Of a DNA stretch of 10,909 nucleotides, positions 1-8,307 are shown one piece after another. The stretch's first letter is position 1, and the number at the start of each line of letters is the position of its first letter. Source of the DNA: an uncultured Flammeovirgaceae bacterium (lineage in GTDB: Bacteria > Bacteroidota > Bacteroidia > Cytophagales > Cyclobacteriaceae); the NCBI GenBank assembly GCA_937138955.1, contig CAKZPJ010000390.1, positions 1-10,909 of the forward strand, in the 5' to 3' direction. The translations under genes were made by a program, and so were the position numbers. A model generated the notes under the pieces. It saw only the letters and a program-made list of their open reading frames with translations, was not told where the DNA came from and ran no database searches.

Positions 1-1
1 T

Positions 2-577
2 TACTTTGAAGAAACGGGAGAGCTTGACTCGGCCATTAGTCGCTACGAACAAAGCATTGCTTTAGGGCAAGAACTCGATGCTGAGTATCAGGATGAGGTT
101 ACAGAACTAAAAATTGAACAATTACGAGAGAATCTGCAAGAGCAAATTTTGGCTAAACAGCGAGCTGAAGAAGCAGCCAGAGCGATGCCCGCAGTCACCT
201 TTACTGAAGTAGAAGATACGTACAAACAGGGAAAAGAGTATACTATAAACCTGAGTGGAAGTAGTCCCGACCCGCTTATGCTTCAACTTTACCAGAATGA
301 TGAATACATCAGTACCCTAAAACCTAACCTAGTCAGCAGCTCTTACACCTGGAATGTGCCTAAAACAGTGCAAAAGGGTAGCGATTATCAGCTCTTTTTA
401 AAGAAGCCGGATGTCCAGACCGGAATAAAGAGTGGCACATTCAGCATCAAGCGCAAAACGCCGCTTGGACTTTACATTGGTGCTTCGGTAGGAGTGGGAG
501 CTGCCCTGTACTTTATACTCAGACCTCAGGATAGTGCTATTCCTGATTTCAATCAAAACCCAAACGAGGCTCCTTAG
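2..577 (+). CDS. TPR/coiled-coil protein with KNH-like domain and C-terminal membrane anchor (5'-partial)
   Basis: The reading frame is already open at base 2 and stays open to a TAG at 575-577, so the gene begins upstream of the window; the TTG at 149 is only an internal leucine codon. Of the 191 visible residues, 1-22 resemble the second half of a TPR helix pair (pattern F-E-E-T-G-E-L-D-S-A-I), and 25-62 are charged and helical, probably a coiled coil. Residues 66-150 look like a KNH/Kre9 (Ser-Thr-rich GPI-anchored type) beta domain, with KQGKEYTINLS, LQLYQND, YTWNVP and GSDYQLFL in the expected order. Residues 155-173 form one hydrophobic membrane segment, followed by a short polar tail. 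The likely role is an envelope-anchored scaffold or binding protein; no catalytic motif is visible. It lies 19 bp before the giant T9SS protein and is probably cotranscribed with it. The missing N-terminus could carry a different main domain, so function is open. Confidence 0.8.
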   Translation, partial: YFEETGELDSAISRYEQSIALGQELDAEYQDEVTELKIEQLRENLQEQILAKQRAEEAARAMPAVTFTEVEDTYKQGKEYTINLSGSSPDPLMLQLYQNDEYISTLKPNLVSSSYTWNVPKTVQKGSDYQLFLKKPDVQTGIKSGTFSIKRKTPLGLYIGASVGVGAALYFILRPQDSAIPDFNQNPNEAP

Positions 578-596
578 GCTGATTAAATAAATTACT

Positions 597-3500
597 ATGA
601 AGAAGACATCTAACCTGACTTATATAATTCTTTTGGTATTAGCTTTATTACCTATTATCAGCCATGCCCAGGAGATTGAACGTACTGAATGGGATTTTGA
701 AAATGAGGAGGGCGATCAAGAGGACGAAGTTACTGGGGTGGTTACCGATAGCCAAGGTAATGTCTACATCACTGGCTGGTTTCGTGGTACTATTAATCTT
801 GATCCCGAAGGTTCATCTGCTGGTCGTATAGTTTCGGCAAACAATAGCGTAGATATGTTTGTCGCTAAGTACGACTCTGAAGGAAATTTTTTGCGAGCTA
901 CACCTTGGGATGTTGATGGATTAGAAGATAAGGCTAACGACATTGCCTTGAGCAATGATGAAACATTAGTTTATATTGTAGGGTATGGGCAGGTAGTTGT
1001 CGGTGATAATGATGTACACGTCGCTTCTTTTTTAGCCTCTAATCTACAGTTTCAAGGAAGTCTGGGATCAGTCTCAGGTGAGGATGAGCAAGGGGGGAGT
1101 ATTAGTGTTCATACCAATGGTGACGTCTATATTACTGGATATTTTCAAACATCATTTTCTATGGGTTCAGTCGTTAGCAATAGCACAGAAGGGCTATTCG
1201 TACTAGTACTCAGTGAAGGGTTAAACAATGTAATTCAAGGAAGTACTGCTACTGGCACAGGGAGAGTACGTAGTGGTGGGATTGATATAGATAATGAAGG
1301 AAATGCGTATATCACTGGCGAATTTAATAATACCCTTACTTTTCCAGGAATTGGCAATCGCTCGAGTGTCGGAGCGATTGATATTTTCTTTGCTAAATAC
1401 AATGCTGACAATAATGATTTTGACCTAGCTATTCGAGTTGGCGGAAATAGCGATGATCGTTCTCGCAGTATAGCACTTGGTAATAATTCATTGTATATCA
1501 CGGGAGATTTTAAAGGTACTACCAACTTCAATCCTAATGGTGGTGGCGCCAGTAATCTATCGGCTGTATCTGAGTACGATTTTTTTGTGGCTCGTTATAC
1601 TTTATCAGGTGATTTTTTGAATGTATATCAAGTGGGAGGTGCGGGAAGTCGTAGCTTTGAGCAGGGAAATGATATATTTTTCCGGAACAATAAAATCTAC
1701 GTCACTGGTCGGGTTACCGTCACGTCCAGAGATGAGGGCGATAACCGATTTTTCCAAGGAGGAGGAGGTAATAGCGAATCTGATGCTTTTCTAGCAATCT
1801 TCGATAGCAATATTAGCAGCCCTGAATTTGTGGAACGCTTCGGAAGTGCTGTTCTGGATTTTGGTATTTCAGTAACCGCTACTGATGACGAAACGGCGTA
1901 CGTGGGTGGTTTTACCAACTGGGTCAGGTCTGATGATGGGGATTTAGTTAATAACACTAAAGATAGCTTCGTAGCAAAATTCGCTGAACCGGAAGAAGTG
2001 ACTCCTGATGTGGAGCTAATAGTAAGCGATAAGCTAAGCGTTCAAAAACTAGATTCGATTACCATAGCCGGGCGTGATGCCAACATGGCTGACTTTGATT
2101 TAGATGGCGATATGGATTTGGCAGTAGTTTTCAAAATTGGCGAGCGAGTGCAATGGTACCGGAACAATTCCGGCACCTTTTCCGAGGGGATATCTATTGG
2201 TGGCGAAATAGACAGAGTGCGAACCCTGAGTAGTGCTGATTTTGATAGAACAAATGGTCCGGATATTGTGCTGGCCGATGATTCCGATGAAGAAAGTGAA
2301 CTAAGAAGGTTTGCTAACTCAGGTAGTGGAAATCGGTTCGCTGGTTCAAATGAGATAACCGATGACTATGCCGGGAGTAGCGACGTTTATGCAGGAGATC
2401 TTAACCAAGATGGAAACCCTGATATTGTTTTAGCCAATTTTGAGACTGAAAATATTGTAATATTCTTAAACTTAGATAGCAGTTTTCCTGAACCAACTAC
2501 GGAACTTACTACCGATGGTCATCCACGAATAGTAGAAGTAGGTGATTTTGATGGTGATGAATTGCCTGACCTAGTAGCGGTGCTGAAGGACGACTCAGAA
2601 ACAGCTAACGACGAAGACCAAATAATTTGGTACAGAAATCAAGGGGAAGGTAACTTTGCAAATCCGCTGGTAATTGCTAATCGTAACCAAGTGGATAATC
2701 CTCGCGGAGCTGCTATTGCTGATTTTGATGGTGACAGAGATTTAGATGTGGTAGTAATATCAAATGATGGCGGAAACGTAACCATTATTCGCAATAACGG
2801 AGATGGAAGCTTTGCAGCTCCTCAGAATGTGGGCATAGCGGCTAAACCCTTTGCGGTTGATGCTACCGACCTGGATGGCGATGGAAATATTGATATTTTA
2901 GTGGGTTCGGAAAACGACGGGGGGGCTTCTGATGAGGGAACTCTTACGTGGTTCAAAAATAATGGGAGTGCTTCTTTTACGAAGGAGCTTCTAGTGACCG
3001 TTCCTAACGGACAACCTAATACTATTGTTACTGAAGATATCGATGATGATGGCGATCAGGATATCGTAGTAGCTTTTGAGGAAGATGGTGAATTTAATCT
3101 AGTTAGTGCCAACATACTATTATCGCTTACTAATAATATCCAAAACAACCCTCAACCTTTAATTACCGAACGTAGTTCCGACCAAGGTAATTTCGGTGAT
3201 CTTGTTCAGCTTTATGGAGCCAATTACGGTTCGGTCGTCGGAACTGCTCGCGTGTTTTTTGGAGAGAACCCAGCAGTGGTCGAGAAAGTACTCGAAGAAG
3301 GTACCCAGCTTTGGGTGCGTGTACCCGATTTAGAGGATGATTTTTATGATATTGTTGTGCGATTACCTAATGGAAATATTGCGGTATCTCAGAATTTCTT
3401 GATAGGGGAAATTCCTACAGAAACCACTATCACTGAGGTTAGCCCATTGATTGACGTGGTAGCAGGTACTGAAGTTACTATTCAGGGGTTTGGTTTTGGA

Positions 3501-5636
3501 AGTAGTCCATCCGTAGAAATTAATGAAATTGAGGCAATAGTGAATGATGTGAACGATGAAGGGACTACCATCAAAATTACTATGCCAGATCTTCCGGAAG
3601 GAAACTACAATGTGAAAGTGACGACCAATGAAGGTGGTGAGGCTATTGCTGAAGATCAAATCTCAATCACTATCCCCGAAGAACCGCTACCAGAATTTAC
3701 TGATCTAACCCCGCAGCAAGGAATCGCTGGTACCTCAGTAACAATCACCGGAAGCCGACTGAGCGATGTTAAGGTGGAGTTTGGTGATACAGAAGTTCTA
3801 CTCGACGCCCAATCAGCTACTTCTATCGTCTTTACTGTGCCCAGTGGGTTTGCCAGTGACCAATCTTATTCTGTTAACTTAGTTTATGAAGAACGAGTTA
3901 TTCCAGGAGGAACGTTCACCCTATTACCAGATGGAAATGGAAACGATATAACTAAACCAAGTATAAGCATTATCTCTCTTTCTTCAGCTACTTACGCTCC
4001 CGGTAACGACATTACTATTGATGTAGAGATACGAGATGAAGAGGGTGGAACAGGGGTAGATGAAACTTCTGTAGTTCTTAACTACCAAGAGCTGTTTACT
4101 AACGGAGTGGTTCAGACCAAAGCCATGACTCTTCAAAATGAGGGTATTTATCAGGCTACGCTTACTGACTCAGAATTGGCCAGCATCTTCAGTACTGAAG
4201 GAGCGGTTCTGGCAATATCGGCTAAAGGGGCTGATCGAGCCGATAATATAACAGAAACGGAGCTTAGAACAATTAATCGTGAAATTACTTCGCTTACCCT
4301 ACGAGGAGTTTCAGCCATATCCGATCCCGATGAGCCTACTCAGGCAGATTACCAAATGATTGGAATTCCTCTCCAGTCTGAATCTGTAAGCAGTCAATTT
4401 GAAGAATTGGGCGATTTTAAGAGCGATAATACGGGAAACTGGACACTGTTTCGCTACAGTTCAGGTACTAATGAGTATCAAAAGTTTCAGAGTAGTAGTT
4501 TTAGCGATTTTAGGCCAGGGGTAGGGTATATGTTTGCCTACCGTAATTTTGAAGATGCTATTAGCCTCAGTGGGGAAACGGTAGTACTTACTGATAATAC
4601 TTTTCCGATTACGATTAATCAAGAATTTACGCTAATTAGCAATCCCTATTTGTTTGATATTGATTGGGCCGAAGTTGTTCAGTATAACGTTAATCAAAAT
4701 ATTATTAGTGAAGGAGCAATTAAGGATGAATTATTAAAGTGGAAGCATGGTCAGGAATGGGTGCGGGGCGAAACGAGTCTACGTCCGTTTGAGGGAGCTT
4801 TCGTAGAATCGACAGGAATTACGGGATCGGTTACATTACAAATTCCAGTGAATACTGCCGCCCGGTTAAATTCCGGGGCAAAGAAAAATTCGTTTAATCA
4901 GGATTTAAGTTCCAGTGCGTGGTTGGTTCCCCTTACGCTGGAGTCAGACAATCATTCGTATAAATTGGCTGGCGTAGGTATGCATCCGAATGCTAAGATC
5001 AGCGGTGACCCATTTGATGCATTAACCCCACCTCGATTTATTGAGTATTTGGATATGAGTTTCTCAGTGCGGGAGGGTTTTAACCTTCCGTTTACCAAAG
5101 ACGTGGTTCCCACCCAAAACTCTTTCGTTTGGAATTTTGAAGTCGCATCCACTGGAAATTCAGCCATCACACTGGCTTGGGATAATACTCAATTCGGTAA
5201 CAGCGATTATCAATTAGTGATGCTTGATTTAGAAAGCTTGGTTAAAACTGATTTTCGTTCAGTCTCTAGCTACCGCTTCGCTACGAATGGAAATCGGAAG
5301 TTTCAACTGTTTTACGGAACCAGCCAGGATATAGAAGACGCCATGAAGCCTAATCAGTTTTCAGTAGGCACCCCTTACCCAAATCCTACTTCATCGTCAT
5401 TGGCTATTCCAATATCAATACCTGAGACCGCTGGAAATGAGAATATACGCCTGAAGGTTTTTGATATTACTGGACAGCAGGTAACCGACCAATCGTATTT
5501 ATTATCCGAAGGCTATCATGACCTACAGTGGGCAGGTACTGATGGGGACAATAAGCTGGTGCCCCCGGGTCTTTATATCTATCAGGTGCAGCAAAATCTG
5601 GAATCGACCTACAGCGGAAAATTTGTTGTCCGATAG
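597..5636 (+). CDS. Giant T9SS-secreted protein with two beta-propellers and IPT/TIG domains
   Basis: This 1679-residue protein is predicted to be exported across both membranes and attached to, or released from, the cell surface. Residues 1-24 form a Sec signal peptide (KK start, hydrophobic core, likely cut after SHA). Residues 40-465 hold seven SBBP-like blades around a Y-I-T-G motif. Residues 495-840 hold seven FG-GAP/VCBS repeats with Asp-rich calcium-loop motifs such as DFDLDGDMD and DLDGDGNID. Three IPT/TIG domains follow at about 853-935, 944-1026 and 1033-1108, then an Ig-like domain at about 1120-1225. Residues 1240-1580 are beta-rich and I cannot assign them firmly. Residues 1592-1679 are a type A T9SS sorting domain (PYPNPTSSS, LKVFDITGQQV, PPGLYIYQV, GKFVV at the end). 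No hydrolase motif is visible, so adhesion, glycan binding or matrix formation is more likely than catalysis. The ATG at 597 is preceded by AT-rich sequence, normal for Bacteroidota, and gives the signal peptide directly. Confidence 0.93.
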   Translation: MKKTSNLTYIILLVLALLPIISHAQEIERTEWDFENEEGDQEDEVTGVVTDSQGNVYITGWFRGTINLDPEGSSAGRIVSANNSVDMFVAKYDSEGNFLRATPWDVDGLEDKANDIALSNDETLVYIVGYGQVVVGDNDVHVASFLASNLQFQGSLGSVSGEDEQGGSISVHTNGDVYITGYFQTSFSMGSVVSNSTEGLFVLVLSEGLNNVIQGSTATGTGRVRSGGIDIDNEGNAYITGEFNNTLTFPGIGNRSSVGAIDIFFAKYNADNNDFDLAIRVGGNSDDRSRSIALGNNSLYITGDFKGTTNFNPNGGGASNLSAVSEYDFFVARYTLSGDFLNVYQVGGAGSRSFEQGNDIFFRNNKIYVTGRVTVTSRDEGDNRFFQGGGGNSESDAFLAIFDSNISSPEFVERFGSAVLDFGISVTATDDETAYVGGFTNWVRSDDGDLVNNTKDSFVAKFAEPEEVTPDVELIVSDKLSVQKLDSITIAGRDANMADFDLDGDMDLAVVFKIGERVQWYRNNSGTFSEGISIGGEIDRVRTLSSADFDRTNGPDIVLADDSDEESELRRFANSGSGNRFAGSNEITDDYAGSSDVYAGDLNQDGNPDIVLANFETENIVIFLNLDSSFPEPTTELTTDGHPRIVEVGDFDGDELPDLVAVLKDDSETANDEDQIIWYRNQGEGNFANPLVIANRNQVDNPRGAAIADFDGDRDLDVVVISNDGGNVTIIRNNGDGSFAAPQNVGIAAKPFAVDATDLDGDGNIDILVGSENDGGASDEGTLTWFKNNGSASFTKELLVTVPNGQPNTIVTEDIDDDGDQDIVVAFEEDGEFNLVSANILLSLTNNIQNNPQPLITERSSDQGNFGDLVQLYGANYGSVVGTARVFFGENPAVVEKVLEEGTQLWVRVPDLEDDFYDIVVRLPNGNIAVSQNFLIGEIPTETTITEVSPLIDVVAGTEVTIQGFGFGSSPSVEINEIEAIVNDVNDEGTTIKITMPDLPEGNYNVKVTTNEGGEAIAEDQISITIPEEPLPEFTDLTPQQGIAGTSVTITGSRLSDVKVEFGDTEVLLDAQSATSIVFTVPSGFASDQSYSVNLVYEERVIPGGTFTLLPDGNGNDITKPSISIISLSSATYAPGNDITIDVEIRDEEGGTGVDETSVVLNYQELFTNGVVQTKAMTLQNEGIYQATLTDSELASIFSTEGAVLAISAKGADRADNITETELRTINREITSLTLRGVSAISDPDEPTQADYQMIGIPLQSESVSSQFEELGDFKSDNTGNWTLFRYSSGTNEYQKFQSSSFSDFRPGVGYMFAYRNFEDAISLSGETVVLTDNTFPITINQEFTLISNPYLFDIDWAEVVQYNVNQNIISEGAIKDELLKWKHGQEWVRGETSLRPFEGAFVESTGITGSVTLQIPVNTAARLNSGAKKNSFNQDLSSSAWLVPLTLESDNHSYKLAGVGMHPNAKISGDPFDALTPPRFIEYLDMSFSVREGFNLPFTKDVVPTQNSFVWNFEVASTGNSAITLAWDNTQFGNSDYQLVMLDLESLVKTDFRSVSSYRFATNGNRKFQLFYGTSQDIEDAMKPNQFSVGTPYPNPTSSSLAIPISIPETAGNENIRLKVFDITGQQVTDQSYLLSEGYHDLQWAGTDGDNKLVPPGLYIYQVQQNLESTYSGKFVVR
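756..1986 (+). repeat. Seven protein-level SBBP-like propeller repeats
   Basis: Within the giant T9SS protein, a Y-[IV]-x-G core recurs with its tyrosine at residues 57, 126, 178, 238, 300, 368 and 435, a spacing of 52-69 residues. Examples are GNVYITGWF, GDVYITGYF, GNAYITGEF and NKIYVTGRV. A second strand, D-x-F-V-A-K-Y-like, also recurs seven times (DMFVAKYD, DIFFAKYNA, DFFVARYT, DAFLAIFDS, DSFVAKFAE and two weaker copies). Seven copies of both strands fit a complete seven-bladed propeller. The DNA copies are diverged, so these are old protein repeats rather than recent tandem duplications. Confidence 0.75.
2091..3074 (+). repeat. Seven FG-GAP/VCBS calcium-loop repeats
   Basis: In the same protein, seven Asp-rich loops start at residues 499, 548, 601, 650, 709, 758 and 814, with spacing of 49-59 residues. 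Typical copies are ADFDGDRDLDVVV, TDLDGDGNIDILV and GDLNQDGNPDIVLA. This is the pattern of FG-GAP/VCBS repeats, as in the integrin alpha propeller, where the loop binds calcium. The second copy (ADFDRTNGPDIVLA) has lost part of the acidic loop and may not bind metal. Seven copies fit a second complete propeller placed directly after the SBBP-like one. Confidence 0.8.
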
Positions 5637-5654
5637 CTTGAGAAATGAAGCTAT
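5633..5654. terminator. Short hairpin between convergent genes; possible bidirectional terminator
   Basis: ATAGCTT (5633-5639) and AAGCTAT (5648-5654) are perfect inverted copies around an 8-base loop. The left arm contains the TAG stop of the giant T9SS gene (5634-5636) and the right arm contains, on the other strand, the TAG stop of pyrB (5651-5653). On the plus strand the stem is followed by a T-rich stretch (TCTGTTTTCTT); on the minus strand no T-run follows. The stem is short and AT-rich, so termination strength is uncertain. The position between convergent genes is the main support. Confidence 0.4.
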
Positions 5655-6604
5655 TCTGTTTTCTTAATCTGGGAAGCTAGCAGATACAGTACCGCCATCC
5701 GAATGGCCACGCCGTTTTCAACCTGGTCTAAAATAATTGCTTGATCGGAGTCCGCTACATCGCTATTCAGTTCTACGCCTCGGTTAATGGGTCCAGGGTG
5801 CATAATCGTGATAGATTTCCCAAGACTATCCAGAAGCTTCTTATTTACGCCGTAGTATAAGGAGTATTCTCGCAAAGAAGGAAAGTACTTAACCTGCTGT
5901 CGCTCCAACTGAATTCGTAAAATGTTGGCAATATCGCACCACTCCAGAGCTTCGCGCAGGTCTAACGTAGCCTGAATGCCTAACTCGGTAATATACTTGG
6001 GAAGTAGCGTAGCCGGGCCACAAACCATAACTTCGGCTCCTAATTTTTGTAGAGCAAATATGTTCGAAAGAGCCACTCGCGAGTGCATAATATCACCTAC
6101 AATAACAACTTTCTTTCCCGCTACTTGACCAAACCTCTCGTAAATAGAATAAGTGTCCAGTAAAGCTTGGGTCGGGTGTTCATGCGTGCCATCACCTGCG
6201 TTGACTATGTTAGCATCAATGTGGCGGGCTAAAAAGTGAGGAGCGCCTGGACTAGCGTGGCGCATTACCACCATATCGACCTTCATGGCCAAAATATTGT
6301 TGACTGTATCTAGCAAGGTTTCGCCTTTCTTTACCGAACTCGAGGAAGAAGAAAAGTTTACTACATCGGCTGAAAGTCGCTTTTCAGCCAGCTCAAAGGA
6401 AAGACGAGTACGAGTTGAATTTTCGAAGAATATGTTAGCAATGGTAACATCTCGAAGGGAAGGCACCTTCTTAATCGGGCGGTTTAGTACGTCTTTAAAC
6501 TGATCGGCAGTAGAAAAAATAAGCTGAATTTCTTCGACGGATAAGTCTTTAATTCCTAATAAATGGGGACTGCGTAGTGTTTGCGTAGTAGTTTCAGTAG
6601 CCAT
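5651..6604 (-). CDS. pyrB: Aspartate carbamoyltransferase, catalytic subunit
   Basis: PyrB makes N-carbamoyl-L-aspartate from carbamoyl phosphate and L-aspartate, the first committed step of pyrimidine synthesis, in the cytoplasm. The 317 residues are the usual length. Visible active-site motifs are FFENSTRTR (59-67, carbamoyl-phosphate loop S63-T64-R65-T66), the 80s loop ending VKKGE (91-95) with its lysine, MRHASPG (114-120), HPTQ (143-146), SRVALS (175-180) with the aspartate-domain arginine, LRIQLER (229-235) and HPGPINRG (269-276). The last is closer to the Bacillus-type unregulated enzyme than to E. coli. No pyrI regulatory-chain gene is adjacent, so control is probably at expression through PyrR or by other means. 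The start ATG lies 3 bp after the pyrR stop, so the two genes form a tight operon. The six-serine run at 85-90 belongs to the normal 80s loop region. The alternative ornithine carbamoyltransferase is excluded by the HPGPINRG and 80s-loop motifs. Confidence 0.97.
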   Translation of the reverse strand: MATETTTQTLRSPHLLGIKDLSVEEIQLIFSTADQFKDVLNRPIKKVPSLRDVTIANIFFENSTRTRLSFELAEKRLSADVVNFSSSSSSVKKGETLLDTVNNILAMKVDMVVMRHASPGAPHFLARHIDANIVNAGDGTHEHPTQALLDTYSIYERFGQVAGKKVVIVGDIMHSRVALSNIFALQKLGAEVMVCGPATLLPKYITELGIQATLDLREALEWCDIANILRIQLERQQVKYFPSLREYSLYYGVNKKLLDSLGKSITIMHPGPINRGVELNSDVADSDQAIILDQVENGVAIRMAVLYLLASQIKKTE

Positions 6605-6607
6605 TGG

Positions 6608-7156
6608 TTATGTTGTCGCTTTAGAAGTTATCCAAACTCCATCTTCTTCATTTTGCTCTTCCCACTCTACCAACACTCGCTGCGAGTCAATTGTATTCAC
6701 AGCTCGGCCCACGTAGTCGGGTTCAATGGGTAGATGGCGAGTGTATTTGCGGTCGATAAGTACCATCAATTCTACCTTTCGCGGACGACCAAAAGTGACC
6801 ATAGCGTCGAGCGCAGCCCGCACCGATCGGCCTGTGTAGAGTACATCATCAAGCAGAATCACATTCTTGTCTTCGACCAAGAATGGAACATCAGTCTTGT
6901 TTGGGGTAAGGGGGGAATCTCGTCGTCGAAAATCATCCCGGTGAAAAGTGGTATCCAGGTAGCCTTTATCAATTTCTTTATTCAGAATTTTCTTTAATCT
7001 GCGCTGAATGCGATTAGCAAAGTAGATGCCGCGAGGTTGTAAACCGAGCAAAACGGTTTCTTCAAAATTAGCATGATTCTCAATGAGCTGATGACACAAA
7101 CGGTGCAGCATCACATCGAGTAGCTTAGCGTGAATAATACATTTACGGTCTGGCAT
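6608..7156 (-). CDS. pyrR: PyrR bifunctional pyrimidine operon regulator / uracil phosphoribosyltransferase
   Basis: PyrR is a type I phosphoribosyltransferase-fold protein that in Bacillus binds pyr mRNA in response to UMP and also has UPRTase activity (uracil plus PRPP to UMP). Taking the ATG at 7156, the protein has 182 residues, the normal family length. Motifs are GLQPRG (38-43), TFHRDD (70-75), the PRPP loop VILLDDVLYTGRS (99-111) and LPIEPDYVG (142-150). The frame could extend to a TTG at 7180, but the ATG at 7156 has AAAGGG 9-14 bases upstream and matches the family start, so I chose it. It precedes pyrB by 3 bp, the classic pyrR-pyrB order. The 188 bp upstream (7157-7344) hold no gene. 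I found there no convincing Bacillus-type attenuator hairpin plus T-run and no clear Bacteroidota promoter, so whether this PyrR regulates RNA or acts only as an enzyme is undecided. Confidence 0.95.
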   Translation of the reverse strand: MPDRKCIIHAKLLDVMLHRLCHQLIENHANFEETVLLGLQPRGIYFANRIQRRLKKILNKEIDKGYLDTTFHRDDFRRRDSPLTPNKTDVPFLVEDKNVILLDDVLYTGRSVRAALDAMVTFGRPRKVELMVLIDRKYTRHLPIEPDYVGRAVNTIDSQRVLVEWEEQNEEDGVWITSKATT

Positions 7157-7344
7157 TTGGTTAAACCCTTTACTGAGCAAGTTACTAGATTTTCAGGAAC
7201 TGGGGAAAGAATAGATCAATTGTTCGATTGTTAAATTGCTGATTTGTTAGGAACAGTGGGCAGGGGGTATACTCCTTAATTTCCTTTAGTACTTTCTTCT
7301 TCCGTATTGCACCCGGCCCCTCGCTTCCAGCTCTCCGCCATTAC

Positions 7345-8307
7345 TTAGGATGGTACGGCAAGCGGGTTTACTAGCGGATGCGTAAAACAATCAGCCGAGA
7401 TTTTAAATGTATCTCCGGGTTGGGTCTCAATTTGATCGGCAAAGCTCGCGACTGAGGTGCCAAAGAAATGGACATGCACATCACCAGGCTGTCGGAAAAG
7501 TTCGTACTTAAAGTGATGGTATTCCAGGTTTTTCAGATTATGACTCATATGCTCTTCGCCAGTCAAAAATTCCTTTTCCCAGAGCACTTTATCATCTCTA
7601 ATAATCTTACTATTTCCTTTAATTTTCTGCGGCAGATCGTCTAACATTAATTCTGGGCCGTAGGAGCATTTTCTTAGTTTAGAATGAGCCAAGTAGAGAT
7701 AATTTATTTTCTCCATTTTGTGATCTGAAAATTCATTACCCAGTGAAAAACCGATTCGCTGCGGTTCACCATTATCGTCAATAATGTATAAACCAGCAAT
7801 TTCTGGTTCTTCACCACCATCAAGAGCAAAGGGTGGTTGAGCAATGGACTGCTCCGGGGCTACCACCGATAGACCATTCCCCTTATAAAACCATTCCGGT
7901 TGCACTCCCGGATTTCCATTGGTCATTTGTCCATCTTTTAGTCCCATTTCAAACATCCGCATAGAGTCGGTCATCTCAGATTCTTCCTTTTGAGAGATAT
8001 TGTGCATATCATCGCGAGAAGTTGCACTGCCCAAATGGGTCAATCCGGTTCCGGTTACCCAGGTATGATAGGGGTCGGGGTGGGTGAGGGGAGGAAGTAA
8101 ACGCTTGTCCTCGACTATCTCCTGATAACTAACTTTATTTTCAGAAGTATAACGGTCAATCATCTCGCTCAGCACGTGCTGATTATCCCAAGCAAGTTTA
8201 GCTAACTGATAGACACTACTAACCTCATTTAGCACTCTAACCGAGTCTTGATGAACTAAGCCTACAGCGTGGGTAGTATTAGACGTTAGGAATTGTATAA
8301 GTTTCAT
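7345..8307 (-). CDS. GguC/AraD1-like protein of the fumarylacetoacetate hydrolase fold
   Basis: The 320 residues match my recollection of the GguC/AraD1 family: TWVTGTGLTHLGSATSRDD (82-100), GVQPEWFYKG (134-143), FALDGGEEPEIAG (160-172), GFSLGNEFSDH (186-196), YLYLAHSKLR (203-212) and GDVHVHFFGT (275-284). FAH-fold enzymes use a metal site of acidic residues; E167, E169 and D195 are the likely ligands here. Characterised AraD1-type proteins act on 2-keto-3-deoxy sugar acids, for example L-2-keto-3-deoxyarabonate dehydratase in non-phosphorylating pentose pathways; the substrate here is not determinable. The start at 8307 gives the family N-terminus MKLIQFLTS. A longer frame from 8466 would overlap the sulfatase by about 100 bp and add an unrelated 53-residue tail, so I rejected it. 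No signal peptide is seen, so the protein is cytoplasmic. It follows the sulfatase by 61 bp on the same strand, probably as one transcript. Confidence 0.88.
   Translation of the reverse strand: MKLIQFLTSNTTHAVGLVHQDSVRVLNEVSSVYQLAKLAWDNQHVLSEMIDRYTSENKVSYQEIVEDKRLLPPLTHPDPYHTWVTGTGLTHLGSATSRDDMHNISQKEESEMTDSMRMFEMGLKDGQMTNGNPGVQPEWFYKGNGLSVVAPEQSIAQPPFALDGGEEPEIAGLYIIDDNGEPQRIGFSLGNEFSDHKMEKINYLYLAHSKLRKCSYGPELMLDDLPQKIKGNSKIIRDDKVLWEKEFLTGEEHMSHNLKNLEYHHFKYELFRQPGDVHVHFFGTSVASFADQIETQPGDTFKISADCFTHPLVNPLAVPS

Noticed and set aside
149..577. A stand-alone 142-residue gene starting at TTG 149
   Set aside because: The same frame is open back to base 2 with TPR-like and coiled-coil sequence, so 149 is an internal leucine codon of a larger gene.
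7157..7180. TTG start of pyrR at 7180
   Set aside because: The ATG at 7156 gives the usual PyrR length and has a purine-rich AAAGGG at a suitable distance; the extra eight residues have no family support.
7193..7260. Near-repeat pair around CAGGAACTGGGG and AGGAACAGTGGG in the pyrR leader
   Set aside because: The match is short and imperfect, with no pairing or known motif to support a regulatory repeat.
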